NCBI GenBank assembly: GCA_001464615.1
Contig: LNFI01000016.1
Location: forward strand, 186,001 to 250,000
From: Sphingomonadales bacterium Ga0077557
GTDB taxonomy: Bacteria > Pseudomonadota > Alphaproteobacteria > Sphingomonadales > Sphingomonadaceae
DNA: 64,000 nt
Direction of reading: 5' to 3'
Part shown: piece after piece, positions 17,105-26,134 of the stretch
Position numbering within the stretch: the stretch's first letter is position 1
Layout of the letters: each line of letters begins with the position of its first letter
The notes under the pieces: model-generated
Told to the model about the DNA's origin: nothing
The model's database searches: none
The model's input: the letters and a program-made list of their open reading frames with translations, nothing else
Translations under genes and position numbers: made by a program

Positions 17105-19243
17105 CTAGAACCGGGCGCGCAGGGTGAAGCGCGCATTGGTTGGCGCGCCGGTCGAGATGTTGACGTCGTTGTGCGCGACCGGGAAATAGGTCGTGTTCGT
17201 GACATTTTCGACATTCACTTGCGCGTCGATCTTGTCGGTGAGCTTCACAAACAGCGCGAGATCGAGGCGGGTATAGGCGGGCAATGTCACGGCGTTGCTG
17301 ATCGTCGTGAACTGATCAGCCTGATGATAAAGGCCAACACCGACGCCGAGCCGATCAAGCAGCTGATAGCGGTTCCACAGCGAAAATTGGTGGCGCGGCA
17401 CCTGCGCGACTTGCCGCCCCTGCGGCGCGTTCACCGTGGTGCCAGTGATTTCGGCCTCGGTATAGGCATAGCCCAGGCTGGTCTGCCACCGCTTGGTGAG
17501 GTTACCCGTGACGCCGAACTCGACCCCTTTTGACCGCTGCGCACCCGTCAGCACGACGGTGCCCGGCGTCGGCCCAGTGGCGCGCGTATTGGTGCGATCG
17601 AGCTGATAAATAGCAAGGGTCGTCTGGAGCGCAGGTGTCACGTCCCACTTCACGCCGATTTCGTAATTGTCGAAGCGTTCGGGCACCAGGGCGGCGAGCG
17701 AGGCGGTGAGCGACAGAAACTGATCGCCCGATTGCGGCAGATAAGACCGCGTATAGCTGCCATAGAGCGATGCATTGGCTGCAGGCTTCAGCACCAGCCC
17801 AAAGCGCGGCGACCATAGATCATCGCTGCGCTGGAATTGCTGCCCGGCGAAAATATCATTCACCGCCAGGTCGATCCGGTCGTAGCGCAGCCCGGCAATC
17901 ACATCGACATGATCGCCGATACTGATCTGGTCCTGCAGATACACCGACCCTTGCGTCAGCGTGCTGCGCGTCTGGCGGTTGCTGTTTCCCGCGGCGCCCG
18001 CGACGAAGGTGAAGGGTGGTATGACGAAGGGGTCGCTCAGCGACACCGTTGCACGGCGATTGGCCGCGCTCAGCGGTGCGGCGGGATTGAAGAATCCGTT
18101 GCGGCGTTCATTACCGCTATCCTGCCGGGTATATTCCCCGCCAAACAACACGACATGATCGATCCCACCGGTCGATCCGCGCCATTCGGCATTGCCCTGC
18201 GCGATGAAATTCTCACGCTGGGTCAAGTCATCATACGCCTCCACACCCAGCGTGCGTGCGCCCGTGATCGGATTGACCGACACGGCCGTGGCGGGAAAGG
18301 CATTGGCGTAGGACTTGTTGTAATCGCCATAGAGCAACTGCGCGTTCACGGTGAGGTGATCGGTCAGCGGTGCTTCTGCGCGCGCGCGGACGACATTGGC
18401 CTCAAAAGGCGAGCGATTGATGCCGGGCGCGCCGAAAAACGTATCGCGAAATCCGGTGAGCGGGCGACCGGCCAGCGAGGGGACGCCGCGATCGGTAACG
18501 CGGACATCGCTGACATGTTCATAGCCCAGCTGCAGCTTGATGCCGCCAGCCAATTCGGTGCCGATTACCGGGTTGATCGCATAGCGGGCACCTTCATAAA
18601 AATCGCGGTGGCTGTCGAGCTCCTCGTAAAAACCGTTGAGCCGCAGCGCCGCCGCGCCCAGATCAACATTCACGTCGCCGGTCACCGCCCAGCTGCCAAA
18701 TGTGTCGCCGGTCGCTTCGGCGGTTGCACTGGTGCTGCCGATGATCGGGCCCTTGCTCACCCGGTTGACCACCCCGCCACCGCCGCCGCGACCAAAGATC
18801 GTCGCGTTGGGGCCTTTTAGCACCTCAACCCGATCGACATTATAAAAGCCGCGAAAATACTGAATATCGTCACGAAGACCATCGACGAAGAAATCGGCGG
18901 TGGAGTTGTTGCCGCGCAGCGTGATCTGGTCGCGATTGCCCTCACCCTGCCCTGCCGAAACGCCGGGGACGAAGCGCACCAGATCAGCAACCGATCGGAT
19001 CGCCTGATCGTCAATCTGCTCGCGCGTCAGCACCGTGATCGCCTGGGGCACGTCCACCAGCGGCGTCTTGGTCTTGGTCGCGCTGCTCGTCTGTTCGGTG
19101 CGATAGCCTTCGATTTTGCCGGTGACGATAATCTCGGTGCCGGATTGCGGTCCAGCAGCCATATCGATGTCGTCGGTTGGCAAGGCATGCGCCGGCACCG
19201 CCAAAAACAGGGTAGTGGTGGCGAGCAAGGTTGACGCACGCAT
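17105..19243 (-). CDS. TonB-dependent siderophore receptor
   Basis: Outer-membrane receptor of 712 aa for a ferric siderophore. It has a signal peptide (ending VPAHA), a plug domain (TPLVDVPQAITVLTREQIDD, then VDRVEVLKGPNATIFGRGGG) and a C-terminal beta-barrel ending RFTLRARF with a terminal Phe. The plug resembles catecholate/hydroxamate receptors of the FhuA/Fiu class. The start codon is the ATG at 19243. Its promoter region holds three Fur-box-like sequences, so repression by iron is likely. The exact siderophore cannot be told from the sequence, and no siderophore synthesis genes are in the window. Confidence 0.93.
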   Translation of the reverse strand: MRASTLLATTTLFLAVPAHALPTDDIDMAAGPQSGTEIIVTGKIEGYRTEQTSSATKTKTPLVDVPQAITVLTREQIDDQAIRSVADLVRFVPGVSAGQGEGNRDQITLRGNNSTADFFVDGLRDDIQYFRGFYNVDRVEVLKGPNATIFGRGGGGGVVNRVSKGPIIGSTSATAEATGDTFGSWAVTGDVNVDLGAAALRLNGFYEELDSHRDFYEGARYAINPVIGTELAGGIKLQLGYEHVSDVRVTDRGVPSLAGRPLTGFRDTFFGAPGINRSPFEANVVRARAEAPLTDHLTVNAQLLYGDYNKSYANAFPATAVSVNPITGARTLGVEAYDDLTQRENFIAQGNAEWRGSTGGIDHVVLFGGEYTRQDSGNERRNGFFNPAAPLSAANRRATVSLSDPFVIPPFTFVAGAAGNSNRQTRSTLTQGSVYLQDQISIGDHVDVIAGLRYDRIDLAVNDIFAGQQFQRSDDLWSPRFGLVLKPAANASLYGSYTRSYLPQSGDQFLSLTASLAALVPERFDNYEIGVKWDVTPALQTTLAIYQLDRTNTRATGPTPGTVVLTGAQRSKGVEFGVTGNLTKRWQTSLGYAYTEAEITGTTVNAPQGRQVAQVPRHQFSLWNRYQLLDRLGVGVGLYHQADQFTTISNAVTLPAYTRLDLALFVKLTDKIDAQVNVENVTNTTYFPVAHNDVNISTGAPTNARFTLRARF

Positions 19244-19260
19244 ATGTAATCGGTCCCCAA

Positions 19261-19334
19261 TTGCGAATGACTCGCGATAGGGAGGGTCTATTGAGAGTCA
19301 TTCGCAACGTCAAGCTTGTTGCGAGTGATTTTCA
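19261..19334. promoter_or_regulatory. Fur-box-like operator array
   Basis: TTGCGAATGACTC (19261-19273) and GAGTCATTCGCAA (19295-19307) form a perfect 13-bp inverted repeat, and TGAGAGTCATTCGCA within it fits the 7-1-7 Fur box pattern well. A third similar element, TGCGAGTGATTTTCA, occupies 19320-19334 inside the 3' end of the upstream gene. They lie directly before the receptor start codon (19243), so ferric-uptake control of that gene is likely. Confidence 0.7.
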
Positions 19335-19585
19335 TTAACAACGGGTGGATTCGCGAACAACCAGCTGCGCAGCGCGCTGGCGAGGTTGGGCGGGTTCGAC
19401 TGGGCGATGCGCAGCGCGTCGATGGCGGCGATCAGCGCATTGAGCGGGAGCGCGCGGGCGGTGGCGGCGGCTTCAAGCGCGGCCCAGAAGAGGGGCTCGA
19501 GGCTGATTGAGGTCTGGTGCCCGGCGATCGTCACGGAGCGCTTGACGGGGCCGTGGAAGCCGGTGGGGGGTGGGGTGATGGGCAT
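19310..19585 (-). CDS. Ribbon-helix-helix domain protein
   Basis: About 91 aa from the ATG at 19585. VKRSVTIAGHQTSISLEPLF begins a ribbon strand followed by two helices (FWAALEAAATARALPLNALI and the following helix), matching the RHH_4 family of small DNA-binding proteins common in alphaproteobacteria. It is encoded just upstream of, and in the same direction as, the siderophore receptor gene; its last codons overlap the Fur-box-like region. It may be a small regulator; its targets are unknown. Confidence 0.75.
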   Translation of the reverse strand: MPITPPPTGFHGPVKRSVTIAGHQTSISLEPLFWAALEAAATARALPLNALIAAIDALRIAQSNPPNLASALRSWLFANPPVVNENHSQQA

Positions 19586-19787
19586 GGGCGGGGTCAGGGT
19601 TAGCAGAGTGGGCGCGTTCGGCCATACTCTTTCGAGAAAGCGAAATTCTCCGATTCTTAATGTTGTCGTCGATTTGCGCACTTGCCCCGTTTCGACCAAT
19701 CGCGACGCCGAGGACATTGGCGACTGTATGGTTTTGGGTAGAGCTTGAGGAATGCAGACAGATGCTTTGGCCTCGGTTGTGCGACGG

Positions 19788-20132
19788 CTATCCGTCAGTC
19801 TTCTTCCTGGAGAACTTGATGGAAACCGAGGCGTTGCCCTTTGTAACCAGACCTACGCTCAGGCCAGCCTCAATTCCGACATTGAATTCGATCTCGTCGA
19901 GCTCAAATTGTGAAGCCAACGCAGCCACCTGCGATTTCGCGGCGAGACCGGTGAGCTTCATGATGACCTGATCCCAAATGCCTTCAAGATCGTTGATCCG
20001 ATCGATGACCGCGCCCGAGCCGCGCGAATGCCGATTGACCACGAACGGCGCTTCTTCGCCATCTGGAGTGGCCACGTCCGATATTGATCCTACAATTAGT
20101 ATCTGAAAATCGGAAATCAAAGAATCATTCAT
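19788..20132 (-). CDS. Trypsin-co-occurring domain 1 (Trypco1) protein
   Basis: A 114-aa protein with a beta-strand start (FQILIVGSISD), a central helix-rich part (IWDQVIMKLTGLAAKSQVAA) and the closing segment EFNVGIEAGLSVGLVTKGNA, then SVSIKFSRK. This is the pattern of Trypco1, a small domain that accompanies trypsin-like peptidases in predicted biological-conflict systems. It starts inside the end of the peptidase gene (8-base overlap), so the two are co-translated. It probably recruits or regulates the peptidase; the mechanism is not established. Confidence 0.8.
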   Translation of the reverse strand: MNDSLISDFQILIVGSISDVATPDGEEAPFVVNRHSRGSGAVIDRINDLEGIWDQVIMKLTGLAAKSQVAALASQFELDEIEFNVGIEAGLSVGLVTKGNASVSIKFSRKKTDG

Positions 20133-21108
20133 GGAAATCTCCTTTTAAATGGCGCGCGCCCAGAAGGGCCGCAGCTTGCCTTAGGTCGAGCCCATAGCCG
20201 TAGGTGAAGAAAGCTCCACTCGGCTCCTGACAATTGGTGTCGCCAAGATACATCCCGATCAAATCGGCGCTTTCGTGATCGTGGTCGGCTGCCGAAACGA
20301 GCGAACCGCTATCTCCGGGGTGGCCATGCTCGTCGATCAGGAAATGCTTTGGCATCGCGGCGCTTCGAATCTCTGATGGCGACGACAGGGACATCATCAC
20401 CGTACTGGCTTTGAACCCTGTGTTACCAAGGTGGACGTGGACCGTTTCCCCCTCGATTGCGCTGCGTACGTTGGCACCATCGCGGTACCAGGTCGAGCTT
20501 GGTCCGCCACAAGGGAATTCGACCGTCGCGGCGTCTATGAAGCCGGGGGCGCGTGTGACGAGGCGCGCACCAACACCGCATTCCGAGCAATCAATTGGGA
20601 CGCGCTGTCCCGGGCGATATCGCTCGACGACATGCCCGGCTGTAATTCCGAAATGGTCCCCCTTGTCGTTTTCGAAAATCGCGGCGACGTATCCGTCTGG
20701 CGTTGCGTGCTGATTGAATATTGCGACGCGCTCAAGGAGCGGGGCCCGCGATCGACCACCTTCGAGTTTGACCGTCGATTCTCTGCCGTCGTCTAATCGC
20801 ACGCCGCGAAACAGGATCGCACCGAATTGATATCCCTTTACGATTGGGAACTCTGGCGACGTTTTGATTTCCTCGCGGTCGGTAACGCGGAAAATGCCAC
20901 TTGCTATCAAGCCCGTTAGATCGAGTTCTTCAGCAAAATATCCGCCGTCTGCGTCGCGTCGAAGGCAAAAGCGAAGATATTCGGACCAAATTCCGATCCA
21001 GCGTTCAGGTTCCTCGCGCGAGAAACTATCGGGGCCGAGCGACGCTCTGAAGTCGTCTTCGGGAAATCGATTCGGCACAAGCTCGCGCAGAATTTCCAGC
21101 GGAATCAT
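20125..21108 (-). CDS. Trypsin-like serine peptidase of a Trypco conflict module
   Basis: A 327-aa protein with no signal peptide, so probably cytoplasmic. The catalytic triad of a chymotrypsin-fold peptidase is visible: His in GITAGHVVE (about residue 158), Asp in GFIDAATVEF (about 192) and Ser in GHPGDSGSLV (about 268). The first 120 residues form an extra N-terminal domain of unknown fold. A very strong AGGAGG ribosome site precedes the ATG at 21108. Together with the overlapping Trypco1 gene it makes a minimal two-gene version of the trypsin/Trypco modules proposed to act in anti-phage or other conflict responses. No NTPase or sensor gene is adjacent. Confidence 0.82.
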   Translation of the reverse strand: MIPLEILRELVPNRFPEDDFRASLGPDSFSREEPERWIGIWSEYLRFCLRRDADGGYFAEELDLTGLIASGIFRVTDREEIKTSPEFPIVKGYQFGAILFRGVRLDDGRESTVKLEGGRSRAPLLERVAIFNQHATPDGYVAAIFENDKGDHFGITAGHVVERYRPGQRVPIDCSECGVGARLVTRAPGFIDAATVEFPCGGPSSTWYRDGANVRSAIEGETVHVHLGNTGFKASTVMMSLSSPSEIRSAAMPKHFLIDEHGHPGDSGSLVSAADHDHESADLIGMYLGDTNCQEPSGAFFTYGYGLDLRQAAALLGARHLKGDFHE

Positions 21109-21473
21109 CGAACACCTCCTAGACGTCGATTAGAATACCGAATTTTAGGCCGGCAAAGTCGACGTTTTTGCAGTATTTTCCGCTTAAGGTGTCATTCCCG
21201 CAAAGTCCACACTTGAAGCGCTACAAGTGGAGTGTAACGGCAAGGTGCAAGTTATTTAACTTATGAAGCGCCGTATCTCGATCATGGCGCAGCTATAATA
21301 TACTTTCCAGCAAAGCATTCTCTTCGCCTGCGCCCCCAAAATCCTCTGTCCTACACTCCGCAACCCCGCCATCATTCATGCCGCTCTTTGGAACCGCCGC
21401 TCGCCGCCCCAACCTAGCACCGCAACCCCCCGCGATAATGCGACCTTTGCGGCTTTAGCCCAACCCCCGCCCC
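21109..21473. other. Intergenic stretch between CobT and the peptidase operon
   Basis: About 365 bases upstream of the peptidase and downstream of cobT. The first bases hold the AGGAGG ribosome site of the peptidase; the next 150 bases are AT-richer than the surroundings and likely contain its promoter. I see no gene, RNA or clear repeat in the rest. Confidence 0.5.
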
Positions 21474-23306
21474 TCACCGATCGTTATCAAACAACGCCGC
21501 CAGCTGCTCAATCATCGTGCCGCCCAGTTGGTCCGCATCCATGATCGTCACCGCGCGGCTATAGTAGCGCGTCACGTCATGGCCGATGCCGATGGCGCAT
21601 AACTCCACCGGGGATCGCGCCTCGATCCAGCCGATCACCTGGCGCAGATGGCGTTCCAGATACGATCCGCTGTTCACGCTGAGCGTCGAATCATCGACCG
21701 GCGCACCGTCTGAAATCACCATCAATATCTTGCGATCCTCGGGCCGACCGATCAGCCGACCATGCGCCCAGAGCAGCGCCTCGCCGTCGATATTTTCCTT
21801 GAGCAGCCCTTCGCGCATCATCAGGCCGAGATTGGCCTTGGCGCGGCGCCAGGGTTCGTCGGCCTGTTTGTAGACGATGTGGCGGATGTCGTTGAGCCGA
21901 CCGGGCTGCGCTGGACGGCCCGCGGCGAGCCAGCTTTCGCGGCTCTGCCCGCCTTTCCAGGCGCGGGTGGTGAAGCCGAGAATCTCGGTCTTGACGCCGC
22001 AGCGTTCGAGCGTGCGCGCCAGGATATCCGCGCTGATCGCGGCGATCGAAATTGGCCGCCCGCGCATCGAGCCGGAATTGTCGATCAGCAACGTGACGAC
22101 GGTGTCCTTGAAATCGGTCTCGCGTTCGATCTTGTAGCTGAGCGACTGCATGGGATTGATGATGACGCGCGCGAGGCGGGCGGCGTCGAGCATCCCTTCG
22201 TCCTGGTCAAAATCCCAGCTACGGTTCTGCTGCGCCATCAGGCGGCGCTGGAGGCGGTTGGCGAGCTTGGTCACCGCGCCCTGCAGATGGACGAGCTGCT
22301 GATCGAGATAGGAGCGTAGCCGCGCCAGTTCGTCGGCATCGCACAGCTCGGTTGCGGCGATGACCTCGTCAAAGCTGTTGGTCCAGGCCTTATATTCGAA
22401 TTGCGGCGCGAAATCCGACATCGGTCGGTTGGGCCGTACGGGCATCATCCCATCATCGCCCTCGTCACCGGGTTCGCCGTCAGCATCGTCGAGCGAATCG
22501 TCGCGCGCTTCGCTGCCCTCGCCTTCCTGTTGCTCGCTATCGGTGGTTTCGCCGCGCTGTTCGACCTGGCCGTCACCCTGCTGGCCAGCGTCGTCGCTGT
22601 CGTCGCTATCGTCCTGCTGCTGGTCGTCCTGCCCCTCGTCATCGCTGCCGCCGTCATCGGCTTCATCGGGGAGCAGATCGCCCTCGACGAGCTCAAGATC
22701 CTGGAGCAGCTTCATCGACATTTGCGCGAACGCGGCCTGATCATCGATGACGAGGCCGAGCGCGTCGAGATCGCCGCCTGCCTTTTCCTCGATCCAGTCG
22801 CGGACCATCGCGAGGCCGTCCACACAGGCGGCGGGCGGGGCGAGCCCGGTCAGCCGCTCGCGCACCAGCAAGGAGACGGCGGTCGACAGCGGCACCTCGT
22901 CCCGCGTCCGGGCGCGCGTTATCGGGTCAGCGCGCATCCGCACGCCGAGCGCGGTTTGCAGATTATCGGTGATGCCCTGATAGCCGCGCGAGCCCAGCGC
23001 CTCCACGCGCGCACTCTCAACCGCATCGAACACCGCGCGCGCGACCGCTTCGACTGGCGCGCCCTTCAAATGCAGCGCGCTATTATGATGCTTCAGCCGC
23101 AGCGCAAAACCATCGGCAAAGCCGCGCGCCTCGGCCACCTGATCGGCTGGTAGGCTGCGCGCGGGCATCGGCACCTTGATATGCTTGCCCGATTGGGTTG
23201 GCGCGTCGGCGGTATAAGCGAGCTCGACCTCCGCCTCGTCGGCGAGTACGCGCGCGACACCGCCGAGCACGGTCTTGAAGCGATCTAGGGGGCTGGGGCT
23301 GGACAC
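21474..23306 (-). CDS. cobT: Cobaltochelatase-type subunit CobT
   Basis: A 610-aa AAA-associated protein that, with CobS, forms the chaperone-like motor of the aerobic cobaltochelatase, which inserts Co2+ into hydrogenobyrinate diamide during B12 synthesis. The middle (about 215-290) is extremely acidic with repeated D/E/Q/S. The C-terminal von Willebrand A domain has the MIDAS motif DNSGSM (about residues 412-417). Start is GTG at 23306. CobS is encoded at 25036-26043, four genes away; no CobN or other cobalamin gene is visible, so the pair may serve another chelatase or receive CobN from elsewhere. Confidence 0.92.
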   Translation of the reverse strand: MSSPSPLDRFKTVLGGVARVLADEAEVELAYTADAPTQSGKHIKVPMPARSLPADQVAEARGFADGFALRLKHHNSALHLKGAPVEAVARAVFDAVESARVEALGSRGYQGITDNLQTALGVRMRADPITRARTRDEVPLSTAVSLLVRERLTGLAPPAACVDGLAMVRDWIEEKAGGDLDALGLVIDDQAAFAQMSMKLLQDLELVEGDLLPDEADDGGSDDEGQDDQQQDDSDDSDDAGQQGDGQVEQRGETTDSEQQEGEGSEARDDSLDDADGEPGDEGDDGMMPVRPNRPMSDFAPQFEYKAWTNSFDEVIAATELCDADELARLRSYLDQQLVHLQGAVTKLANRLQRRLMAQQNRSWDFDQDEGMLDAARLARVIINPMQSLSYKIERETDFKDTVVTLLIDNSGSMRGRPISIAAISADILARTLERCGVKTEILGFTTRAWKGGQSRESWLAAGRPAQPGRLNDIRHIVYKQADEPWRRAKANLGLMMREGLLKENIDGEALLWAHGRLIGRPEDRKILMVISDGAPVDDSTLSVNSGSYLERHLRQVIGWIEARSPVELCAIGIGHDVTRYYSRAVTIMDADQLGGTMIEQLAALFDNDR

Positions 23307-23356
23307 CAGCGCCTTGTAGCGAGCACCCGACCAATTGCAAAGTTGGCGCGGACGCG

Positions 23357-23806
23357 TCAGCCGGGCGGCGGCGGGTCGTTCAGCCGCAGAAGCTCGGCCA
23401 TGCGCTCAGGCTGCGGCACCAGATCGGCGAGCGTGAAGCGGTCGAGATGCTGGAGAAAAGCCAGCAGCGCCCCGCTGAGCACACCGCGCAAGCCGCAGGC
23501 CGGGGCGACGACGCATTGATTCGTCCGGCGATCGAAACACTCAACGAACGTGCCGGTTTCTTCCATCGCCCGCACCACCGCGCCGAGATTGATGTCAACT
23601 GGCGGCTTGGCCAGCGTCAGCCCGCCGGTCCGCCCGCGTTCGGCGTGCACCAGCCCGAGCTGCGCCAGCCGCTGCACCACTTTCATCAAGTGATTGCGCG
23701 AGATGCTATAGCGGTCGGCGATCACCGCAATCGTTACACGCTCGCTGCTGACCGCAAGCGCCATCAGCACGCGCAGCCCATAGTCGGTATGAAGCGTTAA
23801 TCTCAT
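23357..23806 (-). CDS. nsrR: Rrf2-family transcription regulator, NsrR-like
   Basis: A 149-aa regulator. The winged helix-turn-helix ([15 protein letters not shown], then [19 protein letters not shown]) is Rrf2-type. The three cysteines in the pattern of NsrR/IscR ([16 protein letters not shown]) would bind an iron-sulphur cluster. NsrR proteins lose repression when nitric oxide attacks this cluster. I took the ATG at 23806, from which the sequence matches the family. It is divergent from a truncated haemoglobin gene, with palindromes in between, which supports a nitric-oxide sensing role. Confidence 0.85.
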   Translation of the reverse strand: MRLTLHTDYGLRVLMALAVSSERVTIAVIADRYSISRNHLMKVVQRLAQLGLVHAERGRTGGLTLAKPPVDINLGAVVRAMEETGTFVECFDRRTNQCVVAPACGLRGVLSGALLAFLQHLDRFTLADLVPQPERMAELLRLNDPPPPG

Positions 23807-23875
23807 AAGATGCATTTAGAATATTGCATTTGAAATGCAATGGCCCTATATCATGCAAGTGATAAGCATCTTATG
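23804..23875. promoter_or_regulatory. NsrR-like operator region between divergent genes
   Basis: TTGCATTTGAAATGCAA (23824-23840) is a perfect palindrome with one central base and resembles the known NsrR site pattern of two 11-base AAGATGCATTT halves in inverted order. An outer pair, CATAAGATGC (23804-23813) and GCATCTTATG (23866-23875), is also exactly complementary and begins at the nsrR start codon. The region would control both the regulator and the haemoglobin operon. Confidence 0.75.
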
Positions 23876-23885
23876 AGGTTTAGCC

Positions 23886-24332
23886 ATGAACGTCGATGTT
23901 ACCCCGGCCCGCGATGACAAGCACGATGCCGCAGCCCGTGCGGGTATCGACGACGCGCTGATCGACCGGCTGGTCGAGGGGTTTTACGCGCGCATCCAGG
24001 CTGACGAGGCGCTCGGCCCGATCTTTGCTGCGCGCGTCGCCAACTGGGCGCCGCATCTGGCGCGCATGAAGGATTTCTGGGCCTCGGTCGCGATCAAAAG
24101 CGGGCGCTTTCGCGGCAATCCCCTGCTCAAGCATGTTGCCATCCGCGAGATTACGTCTGCGCATTTCGAACGTTGGCTCGCACTGTGGCAAACGACTTTG
24201 GTCGATCTCGCGCCGACGCCCGAAGCTGAAGCGTTTCTCCAACTCCGCGCCGAGCGCATCGCCCGCAGCCTGATGCTCGGCATTTCCATCCACCGCGACG
24301 GTATCTTGCCCGCCGCACAGACGAAGAGGTGA
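23886..24332 (+). CDS. Group III truncated haemoglobin
   Basis: A 148-aa globin. It contains the 2-on-2 haemoglobin text IDRLVEGFYARIQADEALGP, then WAPHLARMKDFWASVAIKSG and NPLLKHVAIREITSAHFERW, where the His of HFERW is the probable proximal ligand. This is the group III (class P) pattern. Such proteins bind nitric oxide or oxygen and are commonly linked to NO detoxification or microaerobic respiration. The gene begins just downstream of an NsrR-like operator and is followed three bases later by a membrane protein gene, so they form an operon. Confidence 0.88.
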   Translation: MNVDVTPARDDKHDAAARAGIDDALIDRLVEGFYARIQADEALGPIFAARVANWAPHLARMKDFWASVAIKSGRFRGNPLLKHVAIREITSAHFERWLALWQTTLVDLAPTPEAEAFLQLRAERIARSLMLGISIHRDGILPAAQTKR

Positions 24333-24335
24333 ACC

Positions 24336-24755
24336 ATGAAAATCGATGTTAACGCCTTTAACCCCGCCTACACAACCGTGATAGAGACCGCGCCGCCGCC
24401 CGAATTGGCGCACCGCAGCCATGAGTCGCGCAGTTTCGAAATGCCGCGCGGCATCTGGACGGTGATGTTCAGCGCCTATGCCGTGTTTTTCCTCGCCATG
24501 CTCGCCGCTACGCGCGGTGATGGCGGCGCAGTGTTCGTGATCGTCATTTCGATGGGCTATGCCGCGATGTATTTCGGCACCGCGACGGTGCTGAAGACGG
24601 TCGGTGGTACCACCTCGGCGCCGCAGCCGCATGGCTTCGACACCTTGACCGGGCGGCTGAGCTATGGCGCGGGCTTTGCGCAGATCCTGACAGTGCCGCT
24701 GATGGTTGCGCTGTTCGGCGTCGCCTTTGCCGTCATCACGCTTGCGAATGGGTGA
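24336..24755 (+). CDS. Hypothetical membrane protein in the haemoglobin operon
   Basis: A 139-aa protein with about three transmembrane helices (IWTVMFSAYAVFFLAMLAAT; AVFVIVISMGYAAMYFGTAT; ILTVPLMVALFGVAFAVITL). The first 35 residues are cytoplasmic or periplasmic and polar. I do not recognise a family. It starts three bases after the truncated haemoglobin stop and overlaps the DUF1971 gene. That co-transcription suggests a role in the same nitric-oxide or redox response. Confidence 0.65.
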   Translation: MKIDVNAFNPAYTTVIETAPPPELAHRSHESRSFEMPRGIWTVMFSAYAVFFLAMLAATRGDGGAVFVIVISMGYAAMYFGTATVLKTVGGTTSAPQPHGFDTLTGRLSYGAGFAQILTVPLMVALFGVAFAVITLANG

Positions 24756-25026
24756 GCCAATGGCAGCGCCCTACCGCAGCACGGCCGAGTTCGACTCGCT
24801 CACGGTCCCCACTGGCCTGTTGCGCGATCACCGCATCAAGGCAGGGACCTGGGGATTGCTCCGCGTGACGGCGGGCGCAGTGCTGTACGAGGCAGGCGGC
24901 GCCTGCTCGGAACGGCTGACACAGGGCGAGACCTGGGTCATTCCGCCCGAGCTTGTCCATCACGTCGCGCTCGAGCACGGCGCGCGGTTCATAGTCGAAT
25001 TCTACGACCACGATCCGCGCGACTGA
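24748..25026 (+). CDS. DUF1971 (cupin-like) protein
   Basis: About 92 aa. The order of conserved parts (YRSTAEFDSLTVPTGLLRDH, KAGTWGLLRVTAG, then PPELVHHVALEHGARFIVEF) is that of DUF1971, a small cupin-like fold also found in TehB-associated proteins. It overlaps the end of the membrane protein gene. An alternative ATG at 24760 follows GGTGAG closely. The biochemical role is unknown; in this operon it may belong to the nitric-oxide response. Confidence 0.8.
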   Translation: MGEPMAAPYRSTAEFDSLTVPTGLLRDHRIKAGTWGLLRVTAGAVLYEAGGACSERLTQGETWVIPPELVHHVALEHGARFIVEFYDHDPRD

Positions 25027-25035
25027 GCTGCTCGC

Positions 25036-26043
25036 TCAAGCCTTCCCCACCACGCTTTCGGGCAAATCCTTGCCGAATACGCGCTGATAATATTCGGCAA
25101 CCAGCGCGCGCTCGGCCTCATCGCATTTGTTGAGGAACGACAGGCGGAACGCAAAGCCGACATCGCCGAAGATCAGTGCGTTCTGCGCCCAGGTGATCAC
25201 GGTACGTGGGCTCATCACCGTCGAGATATCGCCGTTGATGAAACCCTTGCGGGTCAGGTCCGCCACGCGAACCATATTGTCGACCACCTGCTTGCCGTGC
25301 GGCTTGTCATATTCGCCCGATTTGGCGAGCACGATCTGCGCCTCAACCGCGGCGGGCAGATAGTTGAGCGTGACGACGATGTTCCAGCGGTCCATCTGGC
25401 CCTGGTTGATTTGCTGGGTGCCATGATACAATCCGCTCGTATCGCCCAGACCTACCGTGTTGGCCGTCGCGAACAGCCGGAAATACGGGTTCGGCCGGAT
25501 CACGCGGTTCTGGTCGAGCAAGGTCAGCTTACCCTCGGTCTCCAGCACGCGCTGGATGACGAACATCACATCCGGGCGACCGGCATCATATTCGTCGAAC
25601 ACCAGCGCCGTCGGCGTCTGCAGCGCCCAGGGGAGCAGGCCTTCGCGGAATTCGGTGACCTGCTGGCCGTCCTTGAGCACGATCGCGTCGCGCCCAACCA
25701 GATCGATGCGGCTGATATGCGCGTCGAGATTGATCCGGATACACGGCCATTTCAGCCGCGCGGCGACCTGTTCGATATGCGTCGATTTGCCGGTGCCGTG
25801 ATAGCCCTGCACCATTACCCGCCGATTGAACGCGAAGCCGGCGCAGATCGCCAGCGTGGTATCGGCATCGAAGACATAGGCCGGATCGAGATCGGGTACG
25901 CGCTCATCGGCTTCGGAGAAGGCGGGGACCTCCATGTCCGAATCGATGCCGAACATCTCGCGGACCTTCACCATCTTGTCGGGCGCCTCCATGATCGTCG
26001 TGTCACGGCTGTCGGGCTGGGTATTCGGAATGTTGGTCATCAT
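25036..26043 (-). CDS. cobS: Cobaltochelatase-type subunit CobS (AAA+ ATPase)
   Basis: A 335-aa AAA+ ATPase, partner of CobT in the cobaltochelatase motor. It has Walker [10 protein letters not shown] (about residues 80-88), Walker B LVFDEYD, and sensor-type text [13 protein letters not shown]. The CobS-specific N-terminus [20 protein letters not shown] is present. It is encoded upstream of the NO module and on the same strand as cobT. The divergent side carries a J-domain protein and BolA, an arrangement I associate with alphaproteobacteria. CobN is not in the window. Confidence 0.94.
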   Translation of the reverse strand: MMTNIPNTQPDSRDTTIMEAPDKMVKVREMFGIDSDMEVPAFSEADERVPDLDPAYVFDADTTLAICAGFAFNRRVMVQGYHGTGKSTHIEQVAARLKWPCIRINLDAHISRIDLVGRDAIVLKDGQQVTEFREGLLPWALQTPTALVFDEYDAGRPDVMFVIQRVLETEGKLTLLDQNRVIRPNPYFRLFATANTVGLGDTSGLYHGTQQINQGQMDRWNIVVTLNYLPAAVEAQIVLAKSGEYDKPHGKQVVDNMVRVADLTRKGFINGDISTVMSPRTVITWAQNALIFGDVGFAFRLSFLNKCDEAERALVAEYYQRVFGKDLPESVVGKA

Positions 26044-26134
26044 ATCGGCCTTTAGTGAGTCCTCCCCCTAGCCCGATGAATCGCGCCAAGTCGAGATGCC
26101 ATTGCGCACTCCGCCATCAATTGGCGGCGAGCCA

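Noticed and set aside
22401..23153. Long plus-strand frame opposite cobT
   Set aside because: It is antisense to the well-supported CobT coding sequence and reads as low-complexity text from GC bias.
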